Assembly: GCA_947623745.1 (NCBI GenBank)
Contig: CANQHN010000001.1
Location: 1-64,000, forward strand
Length of the DNA stretch: 64,000 bases
Direction of reading: 5' to 3'
Source: an uncultured Oscillospiraceae bacterium
GTDB taxonomy: Bacteria; Bacillota; Clostridia; Oscillospirales; Oscillospiraceae
The translations under genes and the position numbers were made by a program. Shown here in pieces: positions 50,653-59,167 of this stretch. The notes under the pieces are model-generated. The model did no database searches. It had not been told where the DNA came from and saw nothing but the letters and a program-made list of their open reading frames with translations. The first letter of the stretch is position 1. Each line of letters begins with the position of its first letter.

Positions 50653-52350
50653 ATGGACAGGGCCCGCAAATGGGGCTGCATCGCGGCCTTTGTGCTGATC
50701 TGCCTGCTGGCTATCAACTTTTTAGGGCGCTTCACCAACGCGGACACGCCTCTGCTGGGCATGGTCGGATGGGAGAACGCCGAGATCAAAGGGGTGGACG
50801 GCGCCGTCCGGCCGGTGGACATCGGCGCCGGCCAGGATTCCTGGAATTTGAAAGCGGGGGAACAGTTCCGCCTCACCTGTACCCTGCCGGAGGAAGGCGT
50901 GATCCCCGGTCTCTACGAGGACGCCTACCTGCTCATGGAGACGGGGAGCGGCGAGACGGTCATCCTCCTGGACGGGGAGGAGTATCTCCGCTGCGGCACC
51001 CGGGATATGGGGCAGGACCTGAACTTCCAGCAGCTCCACCTCACCCTCCCGCCGGACGCCGCCGGCAAGGAGCTGGCCGTTCTGTTCACCCCCAGCGGAG
51101 CGGAGAACTATGTGACGCCCGCCTTCGCCCGGTACTCCAGCGAGTACGCCAAAGACGCCGCGTCGGCCGCCACCTATAACCAGGCCGCCCTCCCCGCCGG
51201 GGCCTACTCCCTGGGTCTTGTGCTGGTGTGCGCCATCTTCCTGGTGGGGCTGGCCGGAGGGGTCCCTGACTGGAGTCTAATCCTGCTGGCCGCCGCCTTC
51301 TCCCTCACCACCGCCAATGGGATCGCCATTTCCTCCGGCTACTATTTCCTCTCTCCCGGTCCGTATCACTTCCTGACGGCGGAATACCTGCCCCTGGCCT
51401 CCACCGTCCTGCTGCTGGTGTATCTGCTCCTCAACCGGAAGCAGTCCTTCTGGCGCTATCTCGGCCTGGTCTCCCTGGGGACTTTGGCGGCGGCTGCGGT
51501 GTACTTCGTGTACTCCAACATGACCGACGGACACTTCGCCTCCAGCCTGATCCATGTGCTCTCCGCGGCCCTGGAGGGGTATCCCCGCTCGCTGCTGAGC
51601 TGGCTGAACACCTACCTGCTGGCGGCCTGCGGCTGCATCGCGGCCTATGGCCTGCTCCAAAACCTGGTCCGCACCAAAAGTGAGGTGAGGGTCCTGTCCC
51701 TCAAAAACAACCTCATCATGGATAACTACCACACGATCCAGCAGAACCTCACCAACACCGCCGCCCTGCGCCACGACCTGAACAACCAGCTCACCGCCCT
51801 GCGCCTGCTGTATGAAAAGGGGGACCTGGAGGGGCTGGGCCACCGTCTGGGGGAGATGGGGCAGGAGATGGAGCAGCTGAAGCTGCCCAGCTACTCCGAC
51901 CACTTCACCGTCAACGCCCTGCTTCAGAACGCCGCGGCCCGGGCCGCCCGGATGAAGATCCGCTTCCAGGCCCGCGCCCCCCTGCCGGCCGAGCTGCCGG
52001 TGGACGAGGGGGACCTGTGCAGCCTACTGACGAACCTGCTGGACAACGCCCTGGAGGCCGCCGGACAGGTGGCGGACCCGGGGGAGCGCTCCGTGTCGGT
52101 CTCCCTCCAGGTCAGCCAGGGATTCCTGGCCATCAGCTGCCGCAACCGGTATGACGGCAAGCTGACCCTGGACGAAAAGGGCTGGCCTCAGACCACCAAG
52201 GAGGACCAGAACAGCCATGGCTTCGGCCTGCGGCAGATGGAGGCCATCGCGCGGAAATACTCCAGCAAGCTGGAGCTGAGCTACGACGGGGACACCTTCA
52301 CCGTTCAGACCGCCCTGAAGCTGAAAAAAGCCGCTGTCCCGTCCGCCTGA
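50653..52350 (+). CDS. GHKL sensor histidine kinase with extracytoplasmic and multi-span sensor region
   Basis: A 565-residue kinase. An N-terminal membrane helix (about residues 8-25) is followed by an external beta-rich domain (about 30-175), then five or six membrane helices (about 183-335) in a 7TMR-DISM-like layout. The cytoplasmic part has the phospho-acceptor His374 in ALRHDLNNQLTAL, the N-box TNLLDNALEAA near 460 and the G-box SHGFGLRQM near 525. It belongs to the AgrC/LytS-type GHKL group. A regulator gene lies tail to tail with it. The ligand is unknown; no agrB/agrD-like gene is near. Confidence 0.88.
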   Translation: MDRARKWGCIAAFVLICLLAINFLGRFTNADTPLLGMVGWENAEIKGVDGAVRPVDIGAGQDSWNLKAGEQFRLTCTLPEEGVIPGLYEDAYLLMETGSGETVILLDGEEYLRCGTRDMGQDLNFQQLHLTLPPDAAGKELAVLFTPSGAENYVTPAFARYSSEYAKDAASAATYNQAALPAGAYSLGLVLVCAIFLVGLAGGVPDWSLILLAAAFSLTTANGIAISSGYYFLSPGPYHFLTAEYLPLASTVLLLVYLLLNRKQSFWRYLGLVSLGTLAAAAVYFVYSNMTDGHFASSLIHVLSAALEGYPRSLLSWLNTYLLAACGCIAAYGLLQNLVRTKSEVRVLSLKNNLIMDNYHTIQQNLTNTAALRHDLNNQLTALRLLYEKGDLEGLGHRLGEMGQEMEQLKLPSYSDHFTVNALLQNAAARAARMKIRFQARAPLPAELPVDEGDLCSLLTNLLDNALEAAGQVADPGERSVSVSLQVSQGFLAISCRNRYDGKLTLDEKGWPQTTKEDQNSHGFGLRQMEAIARKYSSKLELSYDGDTFTVQTALKLKKAAVPSA

Positions 52351-52361
52351 CCGCCACAAAC

Positions 52362-52398
52362 AAAAAATGCCAGCGCCGGTTAGGCGCTGGCTTTTTTT
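52362..52398. terminator. bidirectional terminator between kinase and LytTR regulator
   Basis: Stem GCCAGCGCC / GGCGCTGGC with a 5-base loop, flanked by A6 and T7; the T-run overlaps the stop of the minus-strand regulator. Confidence 0.9.
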
Positions 52399-53110
52399 AC
52401 TTATTCGCGTTCAGGTATCGGATAAAGCGGCTCTGGGCCTGCTCATAGTACCGCCTCCCGATGGGGATGGTCCGATCCCCGCACAGCGTCACCCAGTTCC
52501 TGCTGATCTCCGTGACGGCGGCCATATTGACCAGAAAGCTGTTGTGGCAGCGGCAGAACTGCTCCTGGGGCAGGATCTGTTCAGCTTCAGATAGAGAGAT
52601 GGGGAAGGTCTGCTCCTCCCCCGTCATGTGCAGACAGATCCCGTGGTCCCGGCTCTCCACGTAGATGATCTCCGCGATGGGCAGGGCTGACGTCCGGTTC
52701 CCCCGGCGGAAGGTGACCAGCCGGGGGCTGTGATTGATCCTCAAATCGCTGCGCAGGGCCTCCGCCAGCTCCTCCCCTTTCAGGGGCTTGGACAGATACT
52801 GGATGGGGCGGACACTGTACCCCTCCCGCAGATAGGCGTCGCTGCTGCTGATGAACAGGATGCTGGTCCGGTCGTCCCGCTCCCGCAGCTCGTGGGCCAG
52901 GTCCATCCCCGTCTTGCCGTCCATGCAGATGTCCAGGCACAGCAGGTCGAACTGCTCCCGCCCGGAGCTCAGCGCGGCGGACAGGTCTTGGGCGGAGGAA
53001 AAGGGGACGATCTCATGCTCCACCTTCAGCCCGTTCAGGATTTCGCCGCACATCCGGCACAGCTCCTCCAGGGCCTCCCCCTCGTCGTCGCAGACCGCTA
53101 AGCGGTACAT
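52397..53110 (-). CDS. LytTR-type response regulator next to the contractile-system operon
   Basis: A 237-residue regulator. The receiver has AVCDDEGE (Asp8, Asp9), Asp60 in LLCLDICMDG and Lys108 in QYLSKPLKG. The LytTR domain contains IIYVESRDHGICLHM and FCRCHNSFLVNMAAV. The ATG at 53110 is preceded by GGGGGGA. It follows the last operon gene by about 110 bases and has its own promoter. Its natural partner may be the large GHKL kinase encoded convergently. Confidence 0.9.
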   Translation of the reverse strand: MYRLAVCDDEGEALEELCRMCGEILNGLKVEHEIVPFSSAQDLSAALSSGREQFDLLCLDICMDGKTGMDLAHELRERDDRTSILFISSSDAYLREGYSVRPIQYLSKPLKGEELAEALRSDLRINHSPRLVTFRRGNRTSALPIAEIIYVESRDHGICLHMTGEEQTFPISLSEAEQILPQEQFCRCHNSFLVNMAAVTEISRNWVTLCGDRTIPIGRRYYEQAQSRFIRYLNANK

Positions 53111-53146
53111 GCCGATCCCCCCCTTCCAACAGGAAATCCTGCCCAT

Positions 53147-53175
53147 ATTATAACTGCTTCCGGGGCAGACGTCAA
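53147..53175 (-). promoter_or_regulatory. promoter of the LytTR regulator
   Basis: Minus-strand TTGACG, 17 bases, TATAAT. There is no T-run terminator between the operon end at 53219 and this promoter, so read-through from the operon is possible. Confidence 0.7.
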
Positions 53176-53218
53176 CGGCCCCTCCGGGGCAGAACGCGGC
53201 GCATCGGAGCGGGCGTGC

Positions 53219-55249
53219 TCACGTCCCGCGTCTCTCTTCCAGCCGCTTGACCGCGGTGACCGTGTCTGCCCCGCTGCCGGATTCAAAGAGGACCCGGTCG
53301 CAGGTGCGGCGGACAAAGTCGGCGGCGCCGCGCAGAACGCCGTTTTCCGGGACGTCCAGCGGGTCCCGGCCCCCCATGGCTCCCCGGACGCGCAGGATCA
53401 GGAGGTTCTCCTCCCGGGAGACCATACACTCGGCCATGAACCGGCTGTCCTGGGCTCCTCTGGCCCGGCACAGGGCAAACAGCTCGTCTCCCATGACCAG
53501 CAGCTGGGCCATCTGGCGCTGGGGGACCTGGTTGGCCTGGAACTGGCCCCGGAGGAAGTCCTGCATCGCGGCGGCCCCGGCGGCGTCGCCGGTGAGGACA
53601 CAGTGGGCCTGGGCCCGGTCCCGGCGGCAGTACTCCAGGGCCAGGAGGGCGTAGGCCCCCACCTGGCTGCTGTAGGCGGCAAAGGCACCGCCGTCGTCCG
53701 CCACCCACTGGATCTGCTGGTCCAGGTCGGCCTGCCGGACCCGGAGCTCGTTGATGCAGGGCCGCAGCCGGTCCTTTCCAAAGGTCTGCTCCCCGGCCCC
53801 ACGGATATTGGCCAGTCCGGCGGTGTAGAAGAACAGCCGGTCCCCCTGGCTCAGGTCCAGCTCCAGGGTGTGGTAGGACACGTTCTCGCTCTGGCCCAGA
53901 GAGGCGTAGGAAAAGGCGTCGGCCCAGTCGTACCGCTCCTCCCGGAACCGCTGGAACAGGGGCGTCTGTTCCCCGGCGTTGACGCAGGAGAAGCGGCCGG
54001 TGGTGCCGTCCAGCACCCCCGCCAGCACGTTGAGGCACAGCTCGCCGCCGCCCATCTCATAGAGCTGCTGGTTGGCCGCCGACATGGCCTGGTCCAGACT
54101 CAGGCCGGAGCGCAGGTGGCTTTTCAGGGTCGTCTGGGCGATCACGATGTAAAGCGCCTGGGTCAGCCCCCGGCTGGGGGTCTCCCCGACCAGGACGCAC
54201 AGCCGCTCCCGGTCCAGCAGGAAGTAGTCGTAAAAGCAGCAGGCCAGCCCCTCCCGGCAGCGCACACTGCCGCTGACCTGGAAGGGATAGGGGGTCTCCC
54301 GCTGAGGCAGGGCTTTGGGCCGCATGGCGGCGTTCAGGCCGTTGGCCAGCTGGGTGTCGCTCTCCTGCTTCTGCTCCTGGACCGCCAGCTCCAGCTGCTC
54401 CAGGTTGTTCACTTCGATCTCGGCCAGCATGAGCCGGAAGGTGTCGGCCAGGTCGTTGAGCTCATACCCGCCGTGGAAGGATAGGCCGCTGAAGGCCCGC
54501 TTGTTCTCACCCTCCGAATAGCTCCGGGCGGCGTTGGTCAGCTGGGTGACAGGGATCAGGAAGCTGCGCCGGATGAGGAACAGATAGACCGCAGACAGAA
54601 TGATCGCCGCCAGCGCCACAAGCCGTGCCGCGTCGCTGACAAACGCGTGGACGTTCGCCATCACGTTCTCCAGCACGATATCGGTCAGGACGTAGTACCC
54701 GGAGAAGGTCCCGTTCTCCCGCAGGATCGGTACCCCGGCGGTGATCAGCAGGCCGGCAATTGGGTCGTCGTCCTGGAAGGGGGGGAACTGCTCCCCCCGC
54801 TGGGCCTGCTCCATGGTCAGGGGCAGATTGTCCATTGTCAGGATGCTCCCCAGGCTCTCATAGCTGTCGTAGATGTTATAGGTATCCCCGATCAGGAAGT
54901 TGGCGCTGGCCAGGACCATAGCGTAATCGCACTGGGTGTCCTCTATGGGCCGGATCACATAGATCTGGGCCACCCCGCTGCCGGAGCGCAGGGTGTTCAC
55001 CAGAGAGTCCAGCTCGGCGAATCGCTCGTCAGGCTCTCCGCCCTCATAGTAGCGGTCCAGGTCCTCCCCGGTCAGCTGGTCGGCCAGCGCCTGGGCCAGA
55101 TTGGAGCCCAGGTCCTCGTAGTGGCGCATCAGCTGGTCCGTGTAGCGGTCGTAGCAGACATAGAGGGCGACCGCGGAGAGGACGACGCTCATCAGCAGGG
55201 CCATGCCCATCATCTGAAAGCTCAGGCTGGACCAGAATTTTCGTTTCAT
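53219..55249 (-). CDS. membrane SpoIIE/PP2C-like protein, probably catalytically dead
   Basis: A 676-residue receptor-type protein. Two membrane helices (about 10-32 and 207-228) flank an extracytoplasmic Cache-like sensor domain. HAMP-like and coiled segments follow to about 305. Residues 325-540 align with SpoIIE/RsbU phosphatases, but the metal site is lost: the usual GGDFYD is LACCFYD (335-341), GDVSGKG is GETPSRG (355-361), the TDG motif is TAG (476-478), and the final DD is absent. Residues 545-676 resemble an RsbW-type ATPase fold without the N-box Asn. It is the last gene of the operon, 22 bases after the AAA+ gene. Likely a sensor/scaffold rather than an enzyme. Confidence 0.8.
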   Translation of the reverse strand: MKRKFWSSLSFQMMGMALLMSVVLSAVALYVCYDRYTDQLMRHYEDLGSNLAQALADQLTGEDLDRYYEGGEPDERFAELDSLVNTLRSGSGVAQIYVIRPIEDTQCDYAMVLASANFLIGDTYNIYDSYESLGSILTMDNLPLTMEQAQRGEQFPPFQDDDPIAGLLITAGVPILRENGTFSGYYVLTDIVLENVMANVHAFVSDAARLVALAAIILSAVYLFLIRRSFLIPVTQLTNAARSYSEGENKRAFSGLSFHGGYELNDLADTFRLMLAEIEVNNLEQLELAVQEQKQESDTQLANGLNAAMRPKALPQRETPYPFQVSGSVRCREGLACCFYDYFLLDRERLCVLVGETPSRGLTQALYIVIAQTTLKSHLRSGLSLDQAMSAANQQLYEMGGGELCLNVLAGVLDGTTGRFSCVNAGEQTPLFQRFREERYDWADAFSYASLGQSENVSYHTLELDLSQGDRLFFYTAGLANIRGAGEQTFGKDRLRPCINELRVRQADLDQQIQWVADDGGAFAAYSSQVGAYALLALEYCRRDRAQAHCVLTGDAAGAAAMQDFLRGQFQANQVPQRQMAQLLVMGDELFALCRARGAQDSRFMAECMVSREENLLILRVRGAMGGRDPLDVPENGVLRGAADFVRRTCDRVLFESGSGADTVTAVKRLEERRGT

Positions 55250-55271
55250 CTGTCAGTCTCCCTTCCCCGCC

Positions 55272-57413
55272 TCAGTCCAGCAGGTCCGCATACTCCCGCA
55301 GCTCTTCCCGGACCACTACGATCTCGTTCTTTTTCAGCTCACCCACGGCGGCACGCAACAGGTGGGACATACCGATGGGCGTCCCCTCCAGGGCTGCCAG
55401 GAACGCGGCAGAGAGGACGATGTTTTTGATATGGCCGCCGGACAGCTCGAACTTCTCGGCCAGGAAAGTCCAGTCGATGTCGTCCGACAGGGGGGCGTCC
55501 CCCGGCATGGTGCGCCGGTAGATCTCCTCCCGGGCGGCGGCGTCCGGGAAGGGGAAGCGGACCACATAGGTGATCCGGCGCATGAACGCCTCGTCGATGT
55601 TTCCGATCAGGTTGGTGGCCATGATGCACACCCCGTCGTACTCCTCGATCTGCTGGAGCAGGTAGGCCACCTCCACGTTGGCGTTGCGATCGTGGGCGTC
55701 CTTCACCTCGCTGCGCTTGCCGAAGATGGCGTCGCACTCGTCGAAGAACAGCACGCAGTTGGACTTGCGCGCCTCGGTAAAGACCGCGTGGAGGTTCTTC
55801 TCCGTCTCGCCGATGTACTTGCTGACGATCTGGGAGATGTTGATCTTGTACATCTCCATGTTCAGCTCGTTGGCGATGACCTGAGCACACATGGTCTTGC
55901 CGGTGCCCGGGGCCCCGGCGAACAGGATGGACAGGCCCCGGCCATAGGCGATCTTTTTGTCAAAGCCCCACTGGCAGTAGACCTGATACTGGTACTTGAT
56001 GTGTCCGCAGGCCTGCTGGAGCAGCCTTTTCTGGTCCTCTGGCATGACCACGTCGCCCCAGCTGAAGGCGGGGCGCACCCGCCGGGCCAGGTCGTCCAGC
56101 TTGTGGACCGCCTGGCGGTAGCAGCACTGGTGCAGCTCCCGGCCGGAGATGGCCCCGCGGCCGTCCAGCCGGGCCAGACCCACGGCCTGACGGCAGGCCA
56201 GGGCGATCTGACGGGGGGAAAAGCGGAACTTGGCCGCCAGCTCCTCCACGGTCACGCCCTCCAGGTCCAGGCTGCCCAGGGCGGCCCGGAACAGGCGGAT
56301 GCGCTCCGCCTCGGCGGGGTCTGGGACCTCCAGCTCCACCACCAGCCGGTCGAACCGGGCGTGGGCGGGGAGCTGGGAGAGGAAAAAGGCCCTCCCTCCG
56401 GGCAGGCCCAGGGCCAGGATGCCCTCCAGCAGCCGCTGGGAGGGGGGCTGGAGCTTGCCGTCCTGGTCCGTTTTCTCCATGTGGCCGAAGGCGGCCACCG
56501 CCCCGGTGAGTCGGGCGGCCAAAACGGCGTCCCGGGCCCGGTCCAGCTGCTCCTCGCAGTCCAGGTCCGCAAAGACGCACTTCGCTCCGCTGCGGGCCAT
56601 CAGATGTTCACACTGGAACCGCTTGCCGCTGCCGGGCCCCCCGGTGAGGCAGAGGACCCGCTCCCCCGGCTCGGCAAAGAGGGCGTCCAGCCGCCGGGCC
56701 AACTCCTGGCCGATGACCAGGGGGCCGCCGGGGGCGTCCTTCTTCCCGTCGAAGAGCCGCAGCCCTGCCTGGGGGGCGACGGTCCCGGTGCTCAAAAACT
56801 CCAGCACCAGGGGGTGGAGGACCAGGGCCCCCGCCGCCAGCTTCTCCCGGTCAAAGAGCCCTGTGAAGTCGTCCGGCCGGGCGAACCGGGACAGGTACTC
56901 CTCCATGTTCCCCTCCAGGGGCAGGAATAGCTGCACCGCCAGGGCGGAGGTCGGGGCCTTCTGGGTGATATCGTCCTGGAGGTAAGCCATGAGCTTCTCA
57001 TATTTCCGGTCCAGGGCGGAGGCGTATGCCAGCACCACACAGCCCCGCTCAAACTCGTCCAGGTTGCACCGCCTGGCCAGGGCCAGCAGGGGGAACTCCG
57101 TCTCCGTCCGGTCCAGGCGGGTCTGGATGGCGTCCCAAGAGGCGGCCATCTGGGCGGCCTCCTCCCCGTCCATCCGGGCGGGCAGGCCCAGCTGGGCGGC
57201 TTTGAGCAGGTTGTGCTCAAACTCCTCCCGGGTGACCACCAGACCCAGCATGTTGCGCATGTCGTTCTTGGGGCCGAGCCACTGGTGGTGCTTGTAGAAG
57301 AAGTAGATGCGCAGGTCCAGCCAGGCGAACAGGTCGTCCATCAGCTCCCACTGGCTCTCATACCCCCGGCCCAGCTTCTCGTAGGCCACATCCCGCAGGT
57401 CGTAGTCGTCCAT
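55272..57413 (-). CDS. tandem AAA+ ATPase of contractile injection system type (Afp15/Pvc15-like)
   Basis: A 713-residue ATPase. The first AAA module is degenerate: GGPGSGKR at 258-265 as Walker A and no clear Walker B. The second is intact: GAPGTGKT at 500-507, Walker B LFFDE near 555, sensor-1 Asn601 in ATNLIGN and arginine fingers at Arg612-613 in MRRITYVVRFPFPD. An N-terminal helical region covers about 1-220. This layout and length match the ATPase that eCIS clusters (Afp15, Pvc15) use for particle assembly. The DUF4280 gene ends 12 bases upstream, and the phosphatase-like gene starts 22 bases downstream. Confidence 0.88.
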   Translation of the reverse strand: MDDYDLRDVAYEKLGRGYESQWELMDDLFAWLDLRIYFFYKHHQWLGPKNDMRNMLGLVVTREEFEHNLLKAAQLGLPARMDGEEAAQMAASWDAIQTRLDRTETEFPLLALARRCNLDEFERGCVVLAYASALDRKYEKLMAYLQDDITQKAPTSALAVQLFLPLEGNMEEYLSRFARPDDFTGLFDREKLAAGALVLHPLVLEFLSTGTVAPQAGLRLFDGKKDAPGGPLVIGQELARRLDALFAEPGERVLCLTGGPGSGKRFQCEHLMARSGAKCVFADLDCEEQLDRARDAVLAARLTGAVAAFGHMEKTDQDGKLQPPSQRLLEGILALGLPGGRAFFLSQLPAHARFDRLVVELEVPDPAEAERIRLFRAALGSLDLEGVTVEELAAKFRFSPRQIALACRQAVGLARLDGRGAISGRELHQCCYRQAVHKLDDLARRVRPAFSWGDVVMPEDQKRLLQQACGHIKYQYQVYCQWGFDKKIAYGRGLSILFAGAPGTGKTMCAQVIANELNMEMYKINISQIVSKYIGETEKNLHAVFTEARKSNCVLFFDECDAIFGKRSEVKDAHDRNANVEVAYLLQQIEEYDGVCIMATNLIGNIDEAFMRRITYVVRFPFPDAAAREEIYRRTMPGDAPLSDDIDWTFLAEKFELSGGHIKNIVLSAAFLAALEGTPIGMSHLLRAAVGELKKNEIVVVREELREYADLLD

Positions 57414-57425
57414 GGCGCGCCCTCC

Positions 57426-57803
57426 TTACGGGACCTTGATGGTCAGAGCCGGGGTCATCATAGGCTGGATGATGCCCCCGTAGGTGCACAGCAGCTTACT
57501 GGTGTTGTTCAGCAGGGGCTTCTTGTTCACCAGCACCGTGGGCACTCCCGGCACCCACGGCGCGACGATCAGCGGCACGCAGGGCATGGGGGTCAGCACC
57601 CCCAGGGCCGCCGCGGTGGCCGCCGCCACGGTGGGGTTGGCCGGGCTGGAGCACATGCCGAAGGTGGGGAACTTGTTGTCCATGATGGTGGCGGCCAGCT
57701 GCTTGCTCATCATCACCGTCTGCTGGCTGGTCACCATCAGAGGGCACGGGGCCACCCCGAAGGAACAGGTACACATGGCTGTCATGACCATTGGGTTTGC
57801 CAC
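57426..57803 (-). CDS. DUF4280 PAAR-like protein (putative spike tip)
   Basis: A 125-residue protein with the DUF4280 pattern: MCTCSFGVAPCPLMV, FPTFGMCSSPANPTVAAATA, LGVLTPMPCVP, PWVPGVPTVLVN and the terminal LLCTYGGIIQP. PAAR-like proteins of this type cap the spike of contractile injection systems or carry effectors. The many cysteines may bind zinc at the tip. The start is GTG at 57803 with GAGGAGG eight bases upstream. It is 13 bases after the preceding gene and 12 before the AAA+ gene. Confidence 0.88.
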   Translation of the reverse strand: MANPMVMTAMCTCSFGVAPCPLMVTSQQTVMMSKQLAATIMDNKFPTFGMCSSPANPTVAAATAAALGVLTPMPCVPLIVAPWVPGVPTVLVNKKPLLNNTSKLLCTYGGIIQPMMTPALTIKVP

Positions 57804-57816
57804 GGCGGCCGCCTCC

Positions 57817-58548
57817 TCACTGCAAAGTCAATTCCAGGGTGTTTTCCCCCTCCGCCAGCTCCTTGCTGCCCAGCAGGCCCAGCTCCTCGTGGAAGGCCGC
57901 GGCGGTGCAGGGGGCGCGGAACAGGGCGGCGGCGGTGCCGCCCGGACCGGTGCGGTAGTGCTGGGCGGGGAGCAGACGCTTCCCACGGCTGTGGGTCTTT
58001 TTCAGGGGGGCGGCCAGGGTGCCGGTCTCCCCCTCGAAGGAGCACAGGGTGACCAGCTCGCTGTTCTTCCCGTCCTCCAGCAGAAACGGCGCGGGGGTGG
58101 GCACGGTCTCCGGGTACTTACAGAAGAGCCGCAGCTGATCCTTCCCGGCCTCCGCGCTGGCCTGGGCCAGCTTGATCTCTACGCCGCCGGCGGCAGCCAG
58201 CCAGAAGTGGAACCCCTCCAGCCCGGCGCCGCCCTTCTGGACCGCCAGGTCCAGCCGGACCGGCATCTGCCGGAAGGGGTAGCTCGGCCCCGGTTTCAGG
58301 GTGACGTCCAGCTCCGGGACCGTCTCCCCCGCGGTAAAATCCACCACTTCCTCCCGGTAGCCCCGGCAGCGCAGGACCAGCGTGTGGGGCCCGGCGGGCA
58401 GGTCCAGGAGGACCAGATAGCCCTCCTGCTTGGCCACCGGCCGGCAGGGGCGCCCGTCCAGGGCGCACAGCACCCCGGAGGGGGGCAGAGCGGCCCCGGT
58501 ATAGCCGTCCCGGACCCGAAATACGGCCCCGGCGTGAAAGGCGATCAT
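57817..58548 (-). CDS. Pvc16-associated protein with carboxypeptidase-regulatory-like domain
   Basis: A 243-residue protein. Residues about 10-90 look like a PEGA/carboxypeptidase-regulatory beta sandwich (ALDGRPCRPVAKQEGYLVLLDLP, then TLVLRCRGYREEVVD). The remaining 150 residues include more beta strands and do not match a family I know. Such beta sandwiches are often fused to, or encoded beside, DUF4255 proteins in eCIS loci. Its ATG overlaps the DUF4255 stop by four bases (ATGA), so the two are translated together and probably act in one complex. Confidence 0.72.
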   Translation of the reverse strand: MIAFHAGAVFRVRDGYTGAALPPSGVLCALDGRPCRPVAKQEGYLVLLDLPAGPHTLVLRCRGYREEVVDFTAGETVPELDVTLKPGPSYPFRQMPVRLDLAVQKGGAGLEGFHFWLAAAGGVEIKLAQASAEAGKDQLRLFCKYPETVPTPAPFLLEDGKNSELVTLCSFEGETGTLAAPLKKTHSRGKRLLPAQHYRTGPGGTAAALFRAPCTAAAFHEELGLLGSKELAEGENTLELTLQ

Positions 58549-59147
58549 GACCGTCCCCCCTCCCCGGTGCCGAGCGCGGCCTGGTCGGTCTCGATGGTGA
58601 CGCCGGTGACACGGCTGACGCGGCGCTCGCGCCGGGAGTCGATCTCCACGTTGCCTAGCAGCACCACAAAGGACATCTTGTAGCCCTTCGAGTTATTGTT
58701 CCAAATCTTCAGCAGCTGGTCCATGGAGGTCTTTTCCAGGGTCAGGGTGATCCTGGCCTCCCGCTCCTTCAGGGAGCCGGACAGGTACTGCGCGTCGATC
58801 ACCGGGTGGTCCTTCAGCACCTGGAGGGCCGCGCCCACCATGCGGTACTGATCCGCCTCCCGCAGCTGCACCGGGGCCTTGGAGTGGGCGGTGACCAGGA
58901 AGCGCAGGTTGTACCGGGCGGGCCGGATGCGCTGGACGTCCCGGCTCACCTGATAGTAGCCCTGCTCCACCCCCTGGGTGTCCTCCTCCACCTGGTAGAG
59001 CCAGACGGTGAGCTGGTTGTTCTCGTTCTCATGGGGAGAGCACAGGGCGATGAGCTCCCGGTTGCTGATAGGCTCCGGGGTCAGTGTGTCCCGGAGCAGC
59101 TCCACCAGGGCTGTGCCCGCCTCCACCAGGGCGGTATAATCTGCCAT
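58545..59147 (-). CDS. DUF4255 / Pvc16 N-terminal-like tail terminator protein
   Basis: A 200-residue protein. The N-terminus MADYTALVEAGTALVELLRD, followed by ELIALCSPHENENNQLTVWLYQVEE and PARYNLRFLVTAHSK, is typical of DUF4255 (Pvc16 N-terminal domain). In eCIS this protein caps the tube/sheath end (Afp16 function). The ATG at 59147 is preferred over one three codons upstream because the AAGGAG is only two bases from the latter. It lies 20 bases after the MORN gene and is coupled to the next gene. This is one of the strongest markers for a contractile system here. Confidence 0.9.
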   Translation of the reverse strand: MADYTALVEAGTALVELLRDTLTPEPISNRELIALCSPHENENNQLTVWLYQVEEDTQGVEQGYYQVSRDVQRIRPARYNLRFLVTAHSKAPVQLREADQYRMVGAALQVLKDHPVIDAQYLSGSLKEREARITLTLEKTSMDQLLKIWNNNSKGYKMSFVVLLGNVEIDSRRERRVSRVTGVTIETDQAALGTGEGGRS

Positions 59148-59167
59148 AAACGGCATCTCTCCTTCCG

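Noticed and set aside
48146-53110. agr-type quorum-sensing locus
   Set aside because: The kinases and LytTR regulators resemble AgrC/AgrA, but no AgrB peptidase or AgrD-like peptide frame is seen in the gaps.
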